The position numbers and the translations under genes are program-made. The notes below the pieces were generated by a model that did not search any database, was not told the origin of the DNA, and saw nothing but the letters and a program-made list of their open reading frames with translations. Source: Fonsecaea monophora (Eukaryota > Ascomycota > Eurotiomycetes > Chaetothyriales > Herpotrichiellaceae). From it: a stretch of DNA of 64,000 nt. Shown one piece after another: positions 1 to 10,340 of the stretch. The stretch lies in the NCBI RefSeq assembly GCF_001642475.1, contig NW_019174041.1:41061-105060 (forward strand), in the 5' to 3' direction. The first letter of the stretch is position 1. Each line of letters starts with the position of its first letter.

Positions 1-504
1 CTCCTGTACGAAGCGCGGCTACTCGCGGGCCACGATATCGGTGGCAATGCCTACGCGGTGTGCGACCCTGGTCCCCCATTCCGCTACAGTGACCTGTACC
101 GAGCCATGTCGACCCTGGCACACCCCAGCACGCCCATCAGATGGCCCGAGGTCCAGCCTCTCCCGCTCCTCCTAATCGCCCATCTTATCGAAGGCTACAT
201 GCTCCTCCGACGCCGCTATCTCAGCTTCTTACCCGAGATCACCAACTTTGACCTCTCGATGCTTCAGCCCGCCGTGTTCAACTACTCCACTCTCGTCATC
301 ATCTACGACGATTCGCGTGCCAGGCGAGAGCTGGGATACAACACGAGCCACGACACGCTGGAGGGTGTGTGCCTGCATATGCTCGAGTGGAACGAGCAAG
401 CGGAAGCGAGACTGAAGGCAAAAGGCGAGGCGGAGGAGGTGGTGGTGGTGGCGACTGTGCCTGAGAAGAGCGTTCCTGGAGTGGCACAGCGTCTTGCAGC
501 CTGA
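1..504 (+). CDS. 3-beta-HSD / NAD-dependent epimerase-like protein, C-terminal part (5' truncated)
   Basis: The frame is open from base 1 and ends with TGA at 502-504, so only the last 167 residues are present and the start lies outside the window. The sequence LLYEARLLAGHDIGGNAYAV followed by a FRYSDLYRAM-type stretch resembles the C-terminal substrate-binding half of the short-chain 3-beta-hydroxysteroid dehydrogenase/isomerase and NAD-dependent epimerase family. The Rossmann nucleotide-binding half is missing from view. The motif DDSRARRELGYNTSHDTLEG is the typical late 'seed' in which these proteins modify a product-specific loop. The tail is rich in Ala, Glu and Val. The substrate cannot be told from this part; sterol, steroid-like or sugar-nucleotide substrates are all possible. 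Confidence 0.72.
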   Translation, partial: LLYEARLLAGHDIGGNAYAVCDPGPPFRYSDLYRAMSTLAHPSTPIRWPEVQPLPLLLIAHLIEGYMLLRRRYLSFLPEITNFDLSMLQPAVFNYSTLVIIYDDSRARRELGYNTSHDTLEGVCLHMLEWNEQAEARLKAKGEAEEVVVVATVPEKSVPGVAQRLAA

Positions 505-2571
505 GCAGGCGGAAGATGTGATGAGTAGGTGGTGAATATTCGCCTAGCAGAGACATATGGGTATCGAATATGTGTCAAAAAGGCTGTGCCAGGCGCGAGA
601 AGGAGGATCAATACGGTTAACGATCGGCAATGACGTGGGCAAAAGGAGGCTTCCGAAACATGCCAAACTGGCTTGTGGGCTGTGGCTTTGAGACTCGACT
701 CGTCCAGAGCCGCTGGTTGCAAAAGTACCTAGGGAGCCGGCCACATGGTTAGCTACCCCAACGACAATACCCAATACCGAGTGACAAGGGGTGTTTAGTC
801 TTCTTGAAATCTATGTCACCATGTGGCGGATGATGACCTCACTGTCTTTGTCAACGACACTGGATCAAATAGGGTATAACCATTCAATCTCGATACGAGA
901 GGGAGAGAATATCTGTACCTGTTCCCAAGAGATGCGTCCGGACCATTCATCGTCGCAAACGCCAGCCACATTTGTCGAGTAACAAAGGCCTAGAGGGTAC
1001 ATATTTGTAGGTGGTATACTCTCCAGGCCACCTACCCACCTGGCGAGCTGGGTAGGTCCAATCTGAACCCATGTAATGTGCCGTAGGCTAGGCTAGGCTA
1101 GGCCAGGCCACATCCAGGACGGTCCGTAATCCACGATCTATTCATATGGATCCATGCATGATCCACATCCGGCAACTACAAATTGTCTATATCGAGCATG
1201 GTCAAGGGCACTGACCAAGCTCCAAAAGATCCCCTGCGCCATGATCCGTATTCGGTAGGCACAAGTTAATATCTAAATCAAGCATCGACGAGGTACAAAA
1301 CCGGCTCCGCCCTATTGCTTCTCTTCCCATGCGGATGCATGATGCTTGATGCTTGATTCTCGTTTGGAATAATAACCACGGAGATGCGAGTACGAACCCT
1401 TCGAGCCCGTTCGAGTTCTGCCGATTCGTACCCTATGCCCGATCCCCTGCGGAGTTTTGGCAGCGTTTCATTTCCTCCGCTGACCGAAAACAGAAAATGG
1501 CCCATCCGATTTCTCCTTCACTTCTCTGTTCCTGGCGGGGTTTGGGTGTGAAAAGGACACCGACAGGGGCCTTGGCGTGCTGGCGTGGGTGAGGATACAA
1601 GCACATCGATCGATCCACCTCCGCGTCTCCTCCACCACCACCACCGCCTCCTCGTTATCACTACACGGCTTTTTGTCCTCGCCCCAAGCCAACTAAAAGT
1701 ACCTCGCAAGCCACAGTGCAACCTCCCAATGGTCGATGCACATATTGTACTCGGCGCACAAGTTACACCGCGCAACCTCCCATCCCCGCGACCCTAAAGA
1801 CAAACGGGCTCTCGTCCACAAAAACATCAATCGACGCGCAGATGCGGGTGATCCTCCCCCAAGTACGACGGGCATGCTTCGGCCGTCGCTACGCAGTCTA
1901 TACAGTCTATCATTAGCTCGCTAGCAAGTAGCTGTGGAAATCGGGCAAGCCTTTTTAGATACAACGGCAGCCACAGTTCTTCGTACCCGGTACATGAACA
2001 AAAACTCGGCTTTCCCGCGTTTCAGGCGCACAGCTTAGCTACGGTTCAGTGTCGTCGACACAGGCGCTGAGTCATAAAGGGAGCGCGACACGATCTGTTA
2101 CCGCGTACGGCAAGGCTTCATCATGTCCGCATCACAAGATTGGTTCGCTTTCCACTAGCCTGCTGGACCCAGCAGACAAGCAGCTTACTCAGGGCATCTC
2201 CTTGTGTCCCAGGGTCATTACCCTATCTCACCCCCCGTGCAAGATAAGGCCACCTTCGGTGCTCTCACCCTCTAACGATATTCTCACTCGGTACGAGGTA
2301 CATATGCTCCAATGCGGCTACCTTCCGCCACAATGCAGTTGCTCCGTGTGCTATACCATGACAAGAGTGGGGTGACATGGGCAACCGCTTGTGGTGTTTA
2401 AAGCGGGTGATCGAACCATCCAAAGGCTGAAATTCACAACTCCATCGCGTTGACGTCCTCATGGGCGAAAATGCTCTAAGGTATCAGGAGCTCTGAGACT
2501 GCAGCGATACCAGGCGCATCGAGATGTTGTGTGCTCTCTGGAAGCGCACGTTCGTGTGACCCATTGAAGCC
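505..2571. other. Intergenic region, no supported gene
   Basis: I see no convincing gene; open frames here are short and have low-complexity or antisense-like composition. It contains a short GGCTA tandem run around 1085-1105 and a doubled GATGCTT near 1337-1353. It also holds an imperfect direct duplication: the stretch beginning with ATGATCC near 1157 recurs in diverged form near 1241. The last few hundred bases probably carry the promoter of the gene that starts at 2572. Confidence 0.5.
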
Positions 2572-4167
2572 ATGGTGGCCATCACCTTCATCCACCACGA
2601 TCCTAGTCAAAAACCGCGGCAGAAGCAACTCGATTCCTCCCGCGCGAGAGCCCATGCCGCCCGCGTTTCTCATGACTGGAGACGCGGTGACCACCTCCCA
2701 CAATGGCTTCCTCAGGGTACAGAAGTCGATGCCCAGAGTGAAGACAGCGACGGTGACCAGCTGTCGAAGGTGGCCGCCTTTGGAGGCAACTCAGATCCAT
2801 TCCAATGCTTTGCGATCGAAATTACCCCTGAATTGAACCGTATCCTCACTTTCACTAGAGACGTCGCCTTGCGTGCCCACTACACACCTCTCGCCGTCCG
2901 AAAAATATCTAGTGAGCTAGCTCACGACTTCGAAAAGCCTTACATTCGGGGTGGATGGGCCGACATCGCGGCAAGTTTGCGGGATGAAGGCACGGCGCTC
3001 GCGCGCTTGACGACATATAGTCAATACTTGAGTCACTGTGTGCCAGACCCCAAGGAGATGAGAAAACTGGTGCTTCAGATGCGCATGCGCAGCCTTCAAC
3101 TGTTACGCCAAAAGCTGGAAAGGCACACAAGTTCATCCTCTGTGGAAGAAAAGAACAACTTGAAGCGCCACATATTTTCGCTCTTCGATGCAGAATGCTT
3201 TTGTGGGAACACTCAGGCAGCCATTGTCCATGGCGCAACCCTGCTGAAGCTAATAGAAGAGAGCAACAAGTTCGACGCACCCATGGCACAACGGCTGTTG
3301 TACATTATCTGTCACTCGGCAGCCACCAGTGGACAGCGGACGGTCCCATCCGTGGGTAAATGGATTCGCGACAGGTCAGAAGTCTTTTTGAAAGAGCAGG
3401 TCCCGCCACATCCCCTTGGAGTTCCCAAGAACCACGTACTCCATGCAAGCTGCACCCTCCCAGAGCTCCGAGCCCTTTTTCGACGTTGCCAATACGTGGG
3501 GGACGCGAGCATGCAACCGTCGTCCACAGAGGGCCCTACCCCGAAGGGCTCGGTCGCGAACAAGCAGGCTGCTTACATATATGTTACCGTCTCCGCTCTC
3601 ATCGACCTAAGTCGCCTCAATGACATGTTTCATGATCTCGTCGAAGGGGTTTGGATGGCAAGTGCCAGGAAGCCCGAAAGATACACCCAGGCAGCACTGT
3701 CAGTGGCACTCAACTATCTCGCACGAGAGATGTTTGGTGACTTGACCATTAGCGGTACCAACATTCGGGACTGCTCAGCTAACCTGATGGGTCAGCTGAA
3801 GTTGACATTTTCGAAAGCATATCAATCTAGCACTGTTAACGACCGCCTAGATTTCGCATCCGCATACCTCTGGATCCTCTATGTGGGAGCACTCTGCGAA
3901 CACAGAAATCGAGACAGTATCTGGAAGGCCGACATGCTTGATGAATCCTGGTTCAGCCCACTCCTAGTTTTCCAAGCTCATTTGACGGGAGCGGTGACCT
4001 GGCCACAGATGCGTGTCGTGGCTGAGCAGTTCTTTTACGTAGACATAGTGGAACCTGATGGCGCCATTTGGTTTGATGCTCTTCTCAAGAGGTATGATCA
4101 AGCCTCTCGCCATAAGAAGCTATCATTGGCGAGCCGATATGCTTGGTTTTTCAAAATTCGAAGATGA
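2572..4167 (+). CDS. Fungal transcription-factor-like protein without zinc cluster (DUF3468/Fungal_trans_2-like)
   Basis: This is a 531-residue protein in one uninterrupted frame; the start is the first ATG after an upstream stop, in the context GCCATGG. The N-terminus (ITFIHHDPSQKPRQKQLDSS, then an RAHAARVSHDWR run) matches the short basic header seen in many Pezizomycotina proteins that carry a Fungal_trans_2/DUF3468 domain but no Zn2Cys6 cluster. The rest is alpha-helical, with conserved-looking patches around ARLTTYSQYL, AECFCGNTQAAIVHGATLLK and the region around YLWILYVGALCEHR. By family analogy it may be a regulator or degenerate regulator in the nucleus. DNA binding is not shown because no DNA-binding motif is visible. 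The DUF6604 gene follows 450 bases later on the same strand. Confidence 0.7.
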   Translation: MVAITFIHHDPSQKPRQKQLDSSRARAHAARVSHDWRRGDHLPQWLPQGTEVDAQSEDSDGDQLSKVAAFGGNSDPFQCFAIEITPELNRILTFTRDVALRAHYTPLAVRKISSELAHDFEKPYIRGGWADIAASLRDEGTALARLTTYSQYLSHCVPDPKEMRKLVLQMRMRSLQLLRQKLERHTSSSSVEEKNNLKRHIFSLFDAECFCGNTQAAIVHGATLLKLIEESNKFDAPMAQRLLYIICHSAATSGQRTVPSVGKWIRDRSEVFLKEQVPPHPLGVPKNHVLHASCTLPELRALFRRCQYVGDASMQPSSTEGPTPKGSVANKQAAYIYVTVSALIDLSRLNDMFHDLVEGVWMASARKPERYTQAALSVALNYLAREMFGDLTISGTNIRDCSANLMGQLKLTFSKAYQSSTVNDRLDFASAYLWILYVGALCEHRNRDSIWKADMLDESWFSPLLVFQAHLTGAVTWPQMRVVAEQFFYVDIVEPDGAIWFDALLKRYDQASRHKKLSLASRYAWFFKIRR

Positions 4168-4616
4168 GCCTTTTTGCGTAAGTTGGAATGATTGGCCATG
4201 TGCCATATACTGGCACGAGCACACTGTGATGAGAATCCTGACGGAGCGCAGGGATATGGGACTTGATTGTGAAGGACCATCTTCAGAGTGCAGGCACGAG
4301 GAGTTGATATTTGGGTTTTGGACACGGCAGTGCAAGAGGAAACCACGAAGTCGAAGTGAGAGCAGGCGCCGTTTCATCTTCCATTTCATGTCTCATTTCC
4401 CTTCACACGACTCACTTCTACCAACCTCGACCCAAATGTCTCCCATTCTCTGAATGACATACCTCGCTACCCAGGTAGTGTCCAATTTACTGCAACAGGA
4501 TCATCATCTTCATCATCCCCCCTCTCCCGCGTCTTTGGATAGGAGCCATTCTGACCTGGTGCTCAGTGACTTCCCTCTGTCCCTCCCACCTCGCCAACCC
4601 TCAGAAAGTCTTCATA
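4168..4616 (+). other. Short intergenic region between two same-strand genes
   Basis: It must hold the 3' end of the upstream gene and the promoter of the DUF6604 gene. A CT-rich stretch (about 4500-4600) precedes the start at 4617, as is usual near fungal transcription starts. No gene is seen. Confidence 0.45.
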
Positions 4617-7600
4617 ATGGCAAAACCATCGCTGCCTCCGTCTATGGTATCTGCCTATAAGCAATACAAGCAAGATACCGAGACCGTAGCAGGATGGCTA
4701 GCTGAGAAGTCGGCTCAAGCCGGCTACGCCTCAAACATCAAACAACCCAAACCTGAGGCAAAAGCCCGCAGGTCCGCTCAGGGCACTACCCGCAAGGCTC
4801 AAAGATCCAAGAAAATGAAGCCTGTATGCATCGTCAGAACTGCCGAGTTGGTGGAAATGGCCAAATGCATTGTCAAGCTGCGACCAAAGGTCATCCTTAG
4901 TCGATCCATCCAGGTCATCTGGGAACGCACAATCCGAGCCAGGCGGGAATTCTCGAGGTGGTTTAGGAGCAAAGCTGCCACCAACGTTGTCCTCGATGAA
5001 AAACACTCTCACTTTGCTTCACTTCTCGAGCTTGCCCTTGAAACGCTGAGACCGTGCTACGAGATAGTCAAGGAGTCAAAGCCCACATCCCACAAGAAAG
5101 AGACCGACAAGGGAACACCCCGCCCGCCAATCAACAACATCTTCCAGCATCTGAAAGTCGAGGATTTACTCTCCGACGAAGAGGTGGACCAAGAAGACAC
5201 AACCAATATCACCTGTACGGAAGCCAAGCCCGGGAGCCCTCGTGCTCAGATCGACTTTGATGACCTGGAGGCTGAATCCGAATTCCTATTCGCCATCTGG
5301 TCCTTCATGCAGGAAGTTTTCGCCGTACGGACCTACGTCGCGTCTACTTGGCATCTGTACGCCAGTGGAGGCATCGAATTGATGCAGGCTGCCGCTATCA
5401 CAAACCTGGCAGTCGATCTGGTCCGCAAAGCTGAAGCCGAATTGGAGGCCAGCCTGCAGCGGCCCCCGGCGTACCCTGCAGCGAGGTATCCAACCGGCTC
5501 TCTACCGTTTCTCATCTTCAAACTTCATGTTGTGCCCTCGTATCAATGCAAGAAAGCTTGGGACGCAGACTTGCCGATGGTGTTTATCATCTGTGGGTGC
5601 CCAATATGCGACGTTCTTCTCTACATACCATGGGGGATGGCTAGGACATACATTCACATCCTCAAGGAGAAGCCGCCAACGTTCCCGAGCTTGGAAAATG
5701 AATTTCGCGTCCGGGTACCACCCTTTCCATCCACCAGGGTTTGTGATCCGCGGTTATTTCACGCCCAGAACCCAAGTCAGAAGGCGAAGTCGGAGCTGTC
5801 CAGGATCTTACCCAACTTTTCCCTGCTTTCCCTAATGCTGCGGGGAATGTTCATTGAGGATGAGATTCTGCACGCGGCCAGGCATATCCTTGAGAACCGC
5901 AATTGCCCCATCTGGGTCAGCTTGGCCCTACAAATTCAGCTTGACATTCAGAGAGTGGACACGATCAAGCCTATTCGCGCCTTTCAGGATCTGAACCAAG
6001 CATTCGACGTGATCAAACTTCGGGTCGAGGAGCACCAGAAGTGGTGTGAGACACACGGCGTCGAAATACGCTGGAAATCATGGCACGACCATCTTACCAG
6101 ATCGCTCGATGGGTATGGGATATGGACCAAAGGCAAGATTTGCAGCAAGTCGGAGGGAAACGACGCTGGAGTGGAGGTTCCGCTGATGAAGGACTTCCCT
6201 GTCACCTGCGGCACGATGAAAACCGAACTACACCTGGAGTGGCACACTCTGGGCTTGGTGCATGTCAACAGTACGCTTCAGGTCCCCATGCTCTGCCACC
6301 TTTATAATGCACTACGTATCGTGGCGCCCCAGTCCCCCGTCTGGCCCGACATGGAGCTTGTGATCCGCAATCAGAACCCCGAGAAAATCTTCGTTGGTGG
6401 CCGCCCTGAAACGCTTGGTCAAGCGCGAAACAGGTTTCTGCTCAGCAGTGGAGTGTCTATAACAAGCCTAGCTAAAGATTCCCGCGGGATTCGATTCAGA
6501 AAGAATCCTGCAGTACGGCGATACGAACAGTCACCCATTGCCAAAAATCTGTTTGTTCGTTGGCAGGGTCAAGAGACACGGAAGATCGACGAAGCTGCGC
6601 ACCGGCTCCAGGAGCATCTTTTCAGTCGGCAATATTTCGAGGACCTTGAGCGCCATTATTATGTAGCAGCCGGCTCTCCAGCGCAGACTCAGACTCAGCC
6701 TCAGAGGACGCTTTCAACACTGCGCACCAAGATGGTCCGCACTCTGGGGAGGCTGTCTGACAGTTTCGCGGCGGAGATGCCGGGGCTGATGTTTGACTAT
6801 TTCTCCATGGAGCGCCGATGCTTCGCCGCCTTTGAACATCTCGCGCATGCTATCTGGGTAATGGCAGATGGCGGGGTACCCTCTGTCACGCCGGTCGATC
6901 ACCCTGCTGCCAACGCGTTCGGACTCACAATCGACATTTTCAATGAAGCTTTCAGTTTACAGATGATGATCCGCAGTCTCGAATCCCAAAAACGGACTGT
7001 GAACAGAGCTCAGGGACTGGCAGCGGCAAAGCGTCTGAAGTCGATGGTGCCGCAGTTCCAGAACGAAAATGACCAGGTGTACTTGAACGCTTTGACGCAC
7101 TTGCGCAACGGCCGCATAGGTGAGGTACTTGGGAAATGCGCTGGTCTTTCTGAACATGCCGCAGCAGCTCGGGCTTTCGGACCGTTAAGCAAATGGATTG
7201 AGAACCTTGTCAACGAACAGAAAGGTGACGCAGAGCTTGTGAAGTTGCGGAGAGTTGTCGGAACCAAGGACTCTGGAATATGTCTCTTTCGCCCTTCAAG
7301 CTTGGAGGCATTGTATGGTCCCGGGAAAGAGCAATCGTGGGGGGGTATTGTGGTTGCTGAAAGCGTGATCAAAGAGGCAGTGTTGTGCAGAGCCGCAAAC
7401 CCGGTCGTGTACTTGGCCGCCAGGCTCTTTCTCCATCAGGAGAAGATGACGTGCGGCGCAGGTGCAGATTCTTATGGGAGTAGCGGCCTCAAGGCCGGCG
7501 ATGTCAAAGACCTCGAGCGAGAGATCACCGAATATTGGTTCAAAAGTGATTCCAACACATGGGAGGGACATGGCCAGTCGCAGAAGGAAGACTGGGAGAA

Positions 7601-7646
7601 ATGGGAAGGGATCTACGGCAGAGAAGGCCGACTGGCGAGAAAGTGA
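4617..7646 (+). CDS. DUF6604 domain protein, function unknown
   Basis: A large intronless protein of about 1009 residues. The frame is open from 4566, but the ATG at 4617 (context ATAATGG, product MAKPSLPPSMVSAYKQYKQD) is preferred because DUF6604 proteins begin with a YxxYKxDTxxxxxWL motif, seen here as YKQYKQDTETVAGWLAEKSA. Residues about 1-260 form this domain: a basic KARRSAQG...KAQRSKK segment, an IVKLRPKVILSRSIQ segment, then an acidic linker and a second helical part (FAIWSFMQEVFAVRTYV). The remaining 700 residues are helical with no motif I recognise; a CGCPICD stretch near residue 330 is the only cysteine pair of note. The family is widespread in filamentous fungi and has no assigned role. 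The upstream neighbour is a transcription-factor-like gene on the same strand. Confidence 0.78.
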   Translation: MAKPSLPPSMVSAYKQYKQDTETVAGWLAEKSAQAGYASNIKQPKPEAKARRSAQGTTRKAQRSKKMKPVCIVRTAELVEMAKCIVKLRPKVILSRSIQVIWERTIRARREFSRWFRSKAATNVVLDEKHSHFASLLELALETLRPCYEIVKESKPTSHKKETDKGTPRPPINNIFQHLKVEDLLSDEEVDQEDTTNITCTEAKPGSPRAQIDFDDLEAESEFLFAIWSFMQEVFAVRTYVASTWHLYASGGIELMQAAAITNLAVDLVRKAEAELEASLQRPPAYPAARYPTGSLPFLIFKLHVVPSYQCKKAWDADLPMVFIICGCPICDVLLYIPWGMARTYIHILKEKPPTFPSLENEFRVRVPPFPSTRVCDPRLFHAQNPSQKAKSELSRILPNFSLLSLMLRGMFIEDEILHAARHILENRNCPIWVSLALQIQLDIQRVDTIKPIRAFQDLNQAFDVIKLRVEEHQKWCETHGVEIRWKSWHDHLTRSLDGYGIWTKGKICSKSEGNDAGVEVPLMKDFPVTCGTMKTELHLEWHTLGLVHVNSTLQVPMLCHLYNALRIVAPQSPVWPDMELVIRNQNPEKIFVGGRPETLGQARNRFLLSSGVSITSLAKDSRGIRFRKNPAVRRYEQSPIAKNLFVRWQGQETRKIDEAAHRLQEHLFSRQYFEDLERHYYVAAGSPAQTQTQPQRTLSTLRTKMVRTLGRLSDSFAAEMPGLMFDYFSMERRCFAAFEHLAHAIWVMADGGVPSVTPVDHPAANAFGLTIDIFNEAFSLQMMIRSLESQKRTVNRAQGLAAAKRLKSMVPQFQNENDQVYLNALTHLRNGRIGEVLGKCAGLSEHAAAARAFGPLSKWIENLVNEQKGDAELVKLRRVVGTKDSGICLFRPSSLEALYGPGKEQSWGGIVVAESVIKEAVLCRAANPVVYLAARLFLHQEKMTCGAGADSYGSSGLKAGDVKDLEREITEYWFKSDSNTWEGHGQSQKEDWEKWEGIYGREGRLARK

Positions 7647-8231
7647 CCTTGTATGGGATAGTCAACGACCGTGCACGGATTAGCCTGTTGCTTGCAACTG
7701 GATTGAAGACGAGAAATGAAAAATGAACATGAAAGGTATGAAAATGGAGATGGAGATGGCATCTGCAGTGTGCAGGAATGGCATTGATGTTGTGTTAGAA
7801 GGCAATGATGCTTACGGTGGGATAGAGGGAGCATATTGACTTTGAGACAGTATCAATTGTATGTATGTATTTGTAGTAGATATCTATGTAAACACAAGAG
7901 ATTCAGAAGCAAGAAACTCACGCCTTGTGACTTTCATTGTGTATGCGCCCTTTCGGCTGAGCGGGACCGGACACGGCCGTTTCTAATAGTCCGATATACG
8001 CATATCCCGAGTATGTACCTTACCTTACCTCGGAACATGTTGTGAGTCCTTGCGTATCTACAGTTGGTTCTAAGTAATCACGGAATCCCAATCCCAACGG
8101 TAGCGGTAGCTGCGCGGATATCCACGGCGTGTCACCAAATCCCATCATACATGATGGATTGATTTATTGACCGAATAAAAGCAAAGACATTTTGGCCGAC
8201 CCCCTCATTTCAACACCACCCCAAACCAACT
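7647..8231 (+). other. Intergenic region between same-strand genes
   Basis: No gene is seen. It contains AT-rich stretches and a short TACCTTACCT repeat near 8020-8032. It presumably holds the terminator of the DUF6604 gene and the promoter of the CoA-transferase gene. Confidence 0.45.
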
Positions 8232-9947
8232 ATGGACAGAAGACACTTCAGCACCGTCGACAGCCTCACCCATCTCTGGACCACGCTGGGTCTTCCACCA
8301 AAAGCCCTCGGGTCCGTCCGCCTCCCAGACGCAGACGCCCTGGGTCTCCCCTCGTCGTTCAAGATCGGAAACCTGGCGCAGTCGTCCATCGCGCTGACGG
8401 CTCTACTTGCGGCGCTGATCCACACGTCCCAGCGCCATCGGGGTGCCGAGAACGGGAACGACGGTGACGATGACGAGGATAACGACACGGCAGTCCCAAC
8501 GGTCACAGTCCCCCTGCACCACGCCGTGGTCGAGTTCCGGTCCGAGCGATTCCACACGATCGCGGGCTCCCATCCGGGTGGCGGACGACCGCACAGCGCC
8601 GTCGGCGGCCTCCACCGCACCTCGGACGGGTGGGTGCGCGTGCACGACATTTTCCCGCACCACCGCGCGCGGGCGCTCGAGGTTCTGGGCTGCAGTGCGG
8701 ACGCTGACCGCGAGGCCGTGGCCGCCGCCATCGGCAGGTGGCGGTGCGTGGATCTGGAGAATACGGCGCTCGAGGCTGGCGCAGTGGTCGCCGCCCTCAG
8801 GAGCTATGAGCAGTGGGATGTACTTCCCCATGCGAAGGCGATTAGGGATTTCCCTATTCAGATCAGGGAGATCGGTAGTGACGACGATGGCCTCGCTGCT
8901 GGTCGTGGTGACGGCAGTCTAGGCGGCTGGCAGGAAAGAAAGTCCCAGCAGAACAGCGGCGACAATTCCAGTGCCAAAGCCCTCCACGGCGTCCGAGTCC
9001 TCGAGATGAGTCGAGTCATCGCAGCCCCCGTAGCCGGACGAACGCTGGCCGCGCACGGCGCCGACGTGCTCTGGGTCACCAGCCCCGGCCTGCCCGACCT
9101 CCCCGTCATCGACCGCGACACAGCACGGGGCAAACGCACCGCGAGTTTGGACCTCGACCTCGACACCGACGCCAAAGCCGACAACCCCTCCCATGCCTCT
9201 GCGCGTGCACGGGGGAATCACGAAAGTGACAGCGCAAGCGACAAGGAGATATTACTCTCGCTCGCCGACGACGCCGACGTCTTCCTCCAGGGCTACCGCC
9301 CAGGCAGTCTCGCAGGGCGCGGCCTGTCGATCGACGCCCTCATCGCGCGACGCAGACAAAAGGGCATAAGACGCGGGATCGTCTGCGCGAATCTCTCGGC
9401 CTACGGGGCTGACGGGCCCTGGCGTGCCCGGCGCGGCTTCGACTCGCTGGTCCAGACGTGCTCGGGCATGAATGTGTCGGAGGCCGAACATTTTTCCTCT
9501 GCGAGGGACGATGCCGGCTCTACTGATGGTAGTGCTGCTCCTCACAACGCTGGTGGTGTTGGTACCTCTGGTGCCGGTAGCGCTGCGCGCCCAATGCCCT
9601 GTCAAGCCCTGGACCACGCGTCGGGCTACTTCCTCGCCGCGGGGATCATGGCTGCGCTGTACCGCCAGTCCCAGCCCGGCTGTTCTGGCTACTCGTACGA
9701 AGTCAGCGTCAGCCTGGCCGGGACGATGAAATACCTGCGCAGCCTGGGCCAGTACCCGGGCAACACTGGGTTCCAGTGCGACGACTACGCGACCATGCAG
9801 GACGTGCCCGCCGAATACCTCGAGGAGCGCATGTCCGGGTTCGGCCTGCTCAAGGCCGTCAAGCACTCCGCGACCATCGACGGCGTGCCCGTGGGGTGGG
9901 ACATTATGCCGAATCCCTTGGGGTCTGATGAGCCTCGATGGCTTTGA
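8232..9947 (+). CDS. CoA-transferase family III (CaiB/BaiF) protein
   Basis: A 571-residue intronless protein. Family III enzymes move CoA between carboxylic acids through a catalytic aspartate that forms an anhydride and then a thioester. The core begins with HGVRVLEMSRVIAAPVAGR and continues through TLAAHGADVLWV, RGKRTASLDL and DVFLQGYRPGSLAGRGLS, all classic CaiB elements. The likely catalytic Asp is residue 461 in PCQALDHASGYFLAAG. Around residues 70-90 is an acidic insertion (GNDGDDDEDND), and a Gly/Ser/Ala-rich loop lies near residues 430-450. The N-terminal about 235 residues form a second, diverged half-domain, as in other fungal homologues. No targeting signal is evident and the substrate is unknown. 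The gene is visibly richer in G and C than its neighbours. Confidence 0.85.
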   Translation: MDRRHFSTVDSLTHLWTTLGLPPKALGSVRLPDADALGLPSSFKIGNLAQSSIALTALLAALIHTSQRHRGAENGNDGDDDEDNDTAVPTVTVPLHHAVVEFRSERFHTIAGSHPGGGRPHSAVGGLHRTSDGWVRVHDIFPHHRARALEVLGCSADADREAVAAAIGRWRCVDLENTALEAGAVVAALRSYEQWDVLPHAKAIRDFPIQIREIGSDDDGLAAGRGDGSLGGWQERKSQQNSGDNSSAKALHGVRVLEMSRVIAAPVAGRTLAAHGADVLWVTSPGLPDLPVIDRDTARGKRTASLDLDLDTDAKADNPSHASARARGNHESDSASDKEILLSLADDADVFLQGYRPGSLAGRGLSIDALIARRRQKGIRRGIVCANLSAYGADGPWRARRGFDSLVQTCSGMNVSEAEHFSSARDDAGSTDGSAAPHNAGGVGTSGAGSAARPMPCQALDHASGYFLAAGIMAALYRQSQPGCSGYSYEVSVSLAGTMKYLRSLGQYPGNTGFQCDDYATMQDVPAEYLEERMSGFGLLKAVKHSATIDGVPVGWDIMPNPLGSDEPRWL

Positions 9948-10340
9948 TATCATAGAGAGGCCTCTCGGATCGGCTCAACCATGACTATCATACAGCGAGA
10001 CCGCACAGGACCATAACATCCTGACCAAGCTGCCGCGTGTTCCAAAGGAAACCTATCTGTATAGTCACGAGATGGGGGTCTAAGTTCCTGCAGAGAAAGA
10101 AACAATCCTCCCTCCACTAGACACAAAGACTCCCACTTCTCATCAACAAATAGATATCCCTTCCCAGAAAGTGCCATGTCGTGTATTCTCTCAGCTACCT
10201 TGCCGATTCCACAGCTAGCCAAGACCAGGGTCGAGAATTCACCCCCCTACTCAACATATTGACGTCTTTCTCATCACCAAGTCAAACACCCATCGCAACA
10301 CCTCATAGGTCAGTTCCACTCTGCCAGCCACCTCGAGAGC
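9948..10340. other. Convergent 3' intergenic region
   Basis: It lies between the end of the CoA-transferase gene (+) and the end of the DUF2235 gene (-), so it should hold two terminators. No gene or clear repeat is seen. Confidence 0.45.

Noticed and set aside
2395..2440. A tRNA-like B-box (GGTTCGATC on the minus strand)
   Set aside because: The flanking bases cannot form the T-arm stem and no A-box or acceptor stem is placed correctly.
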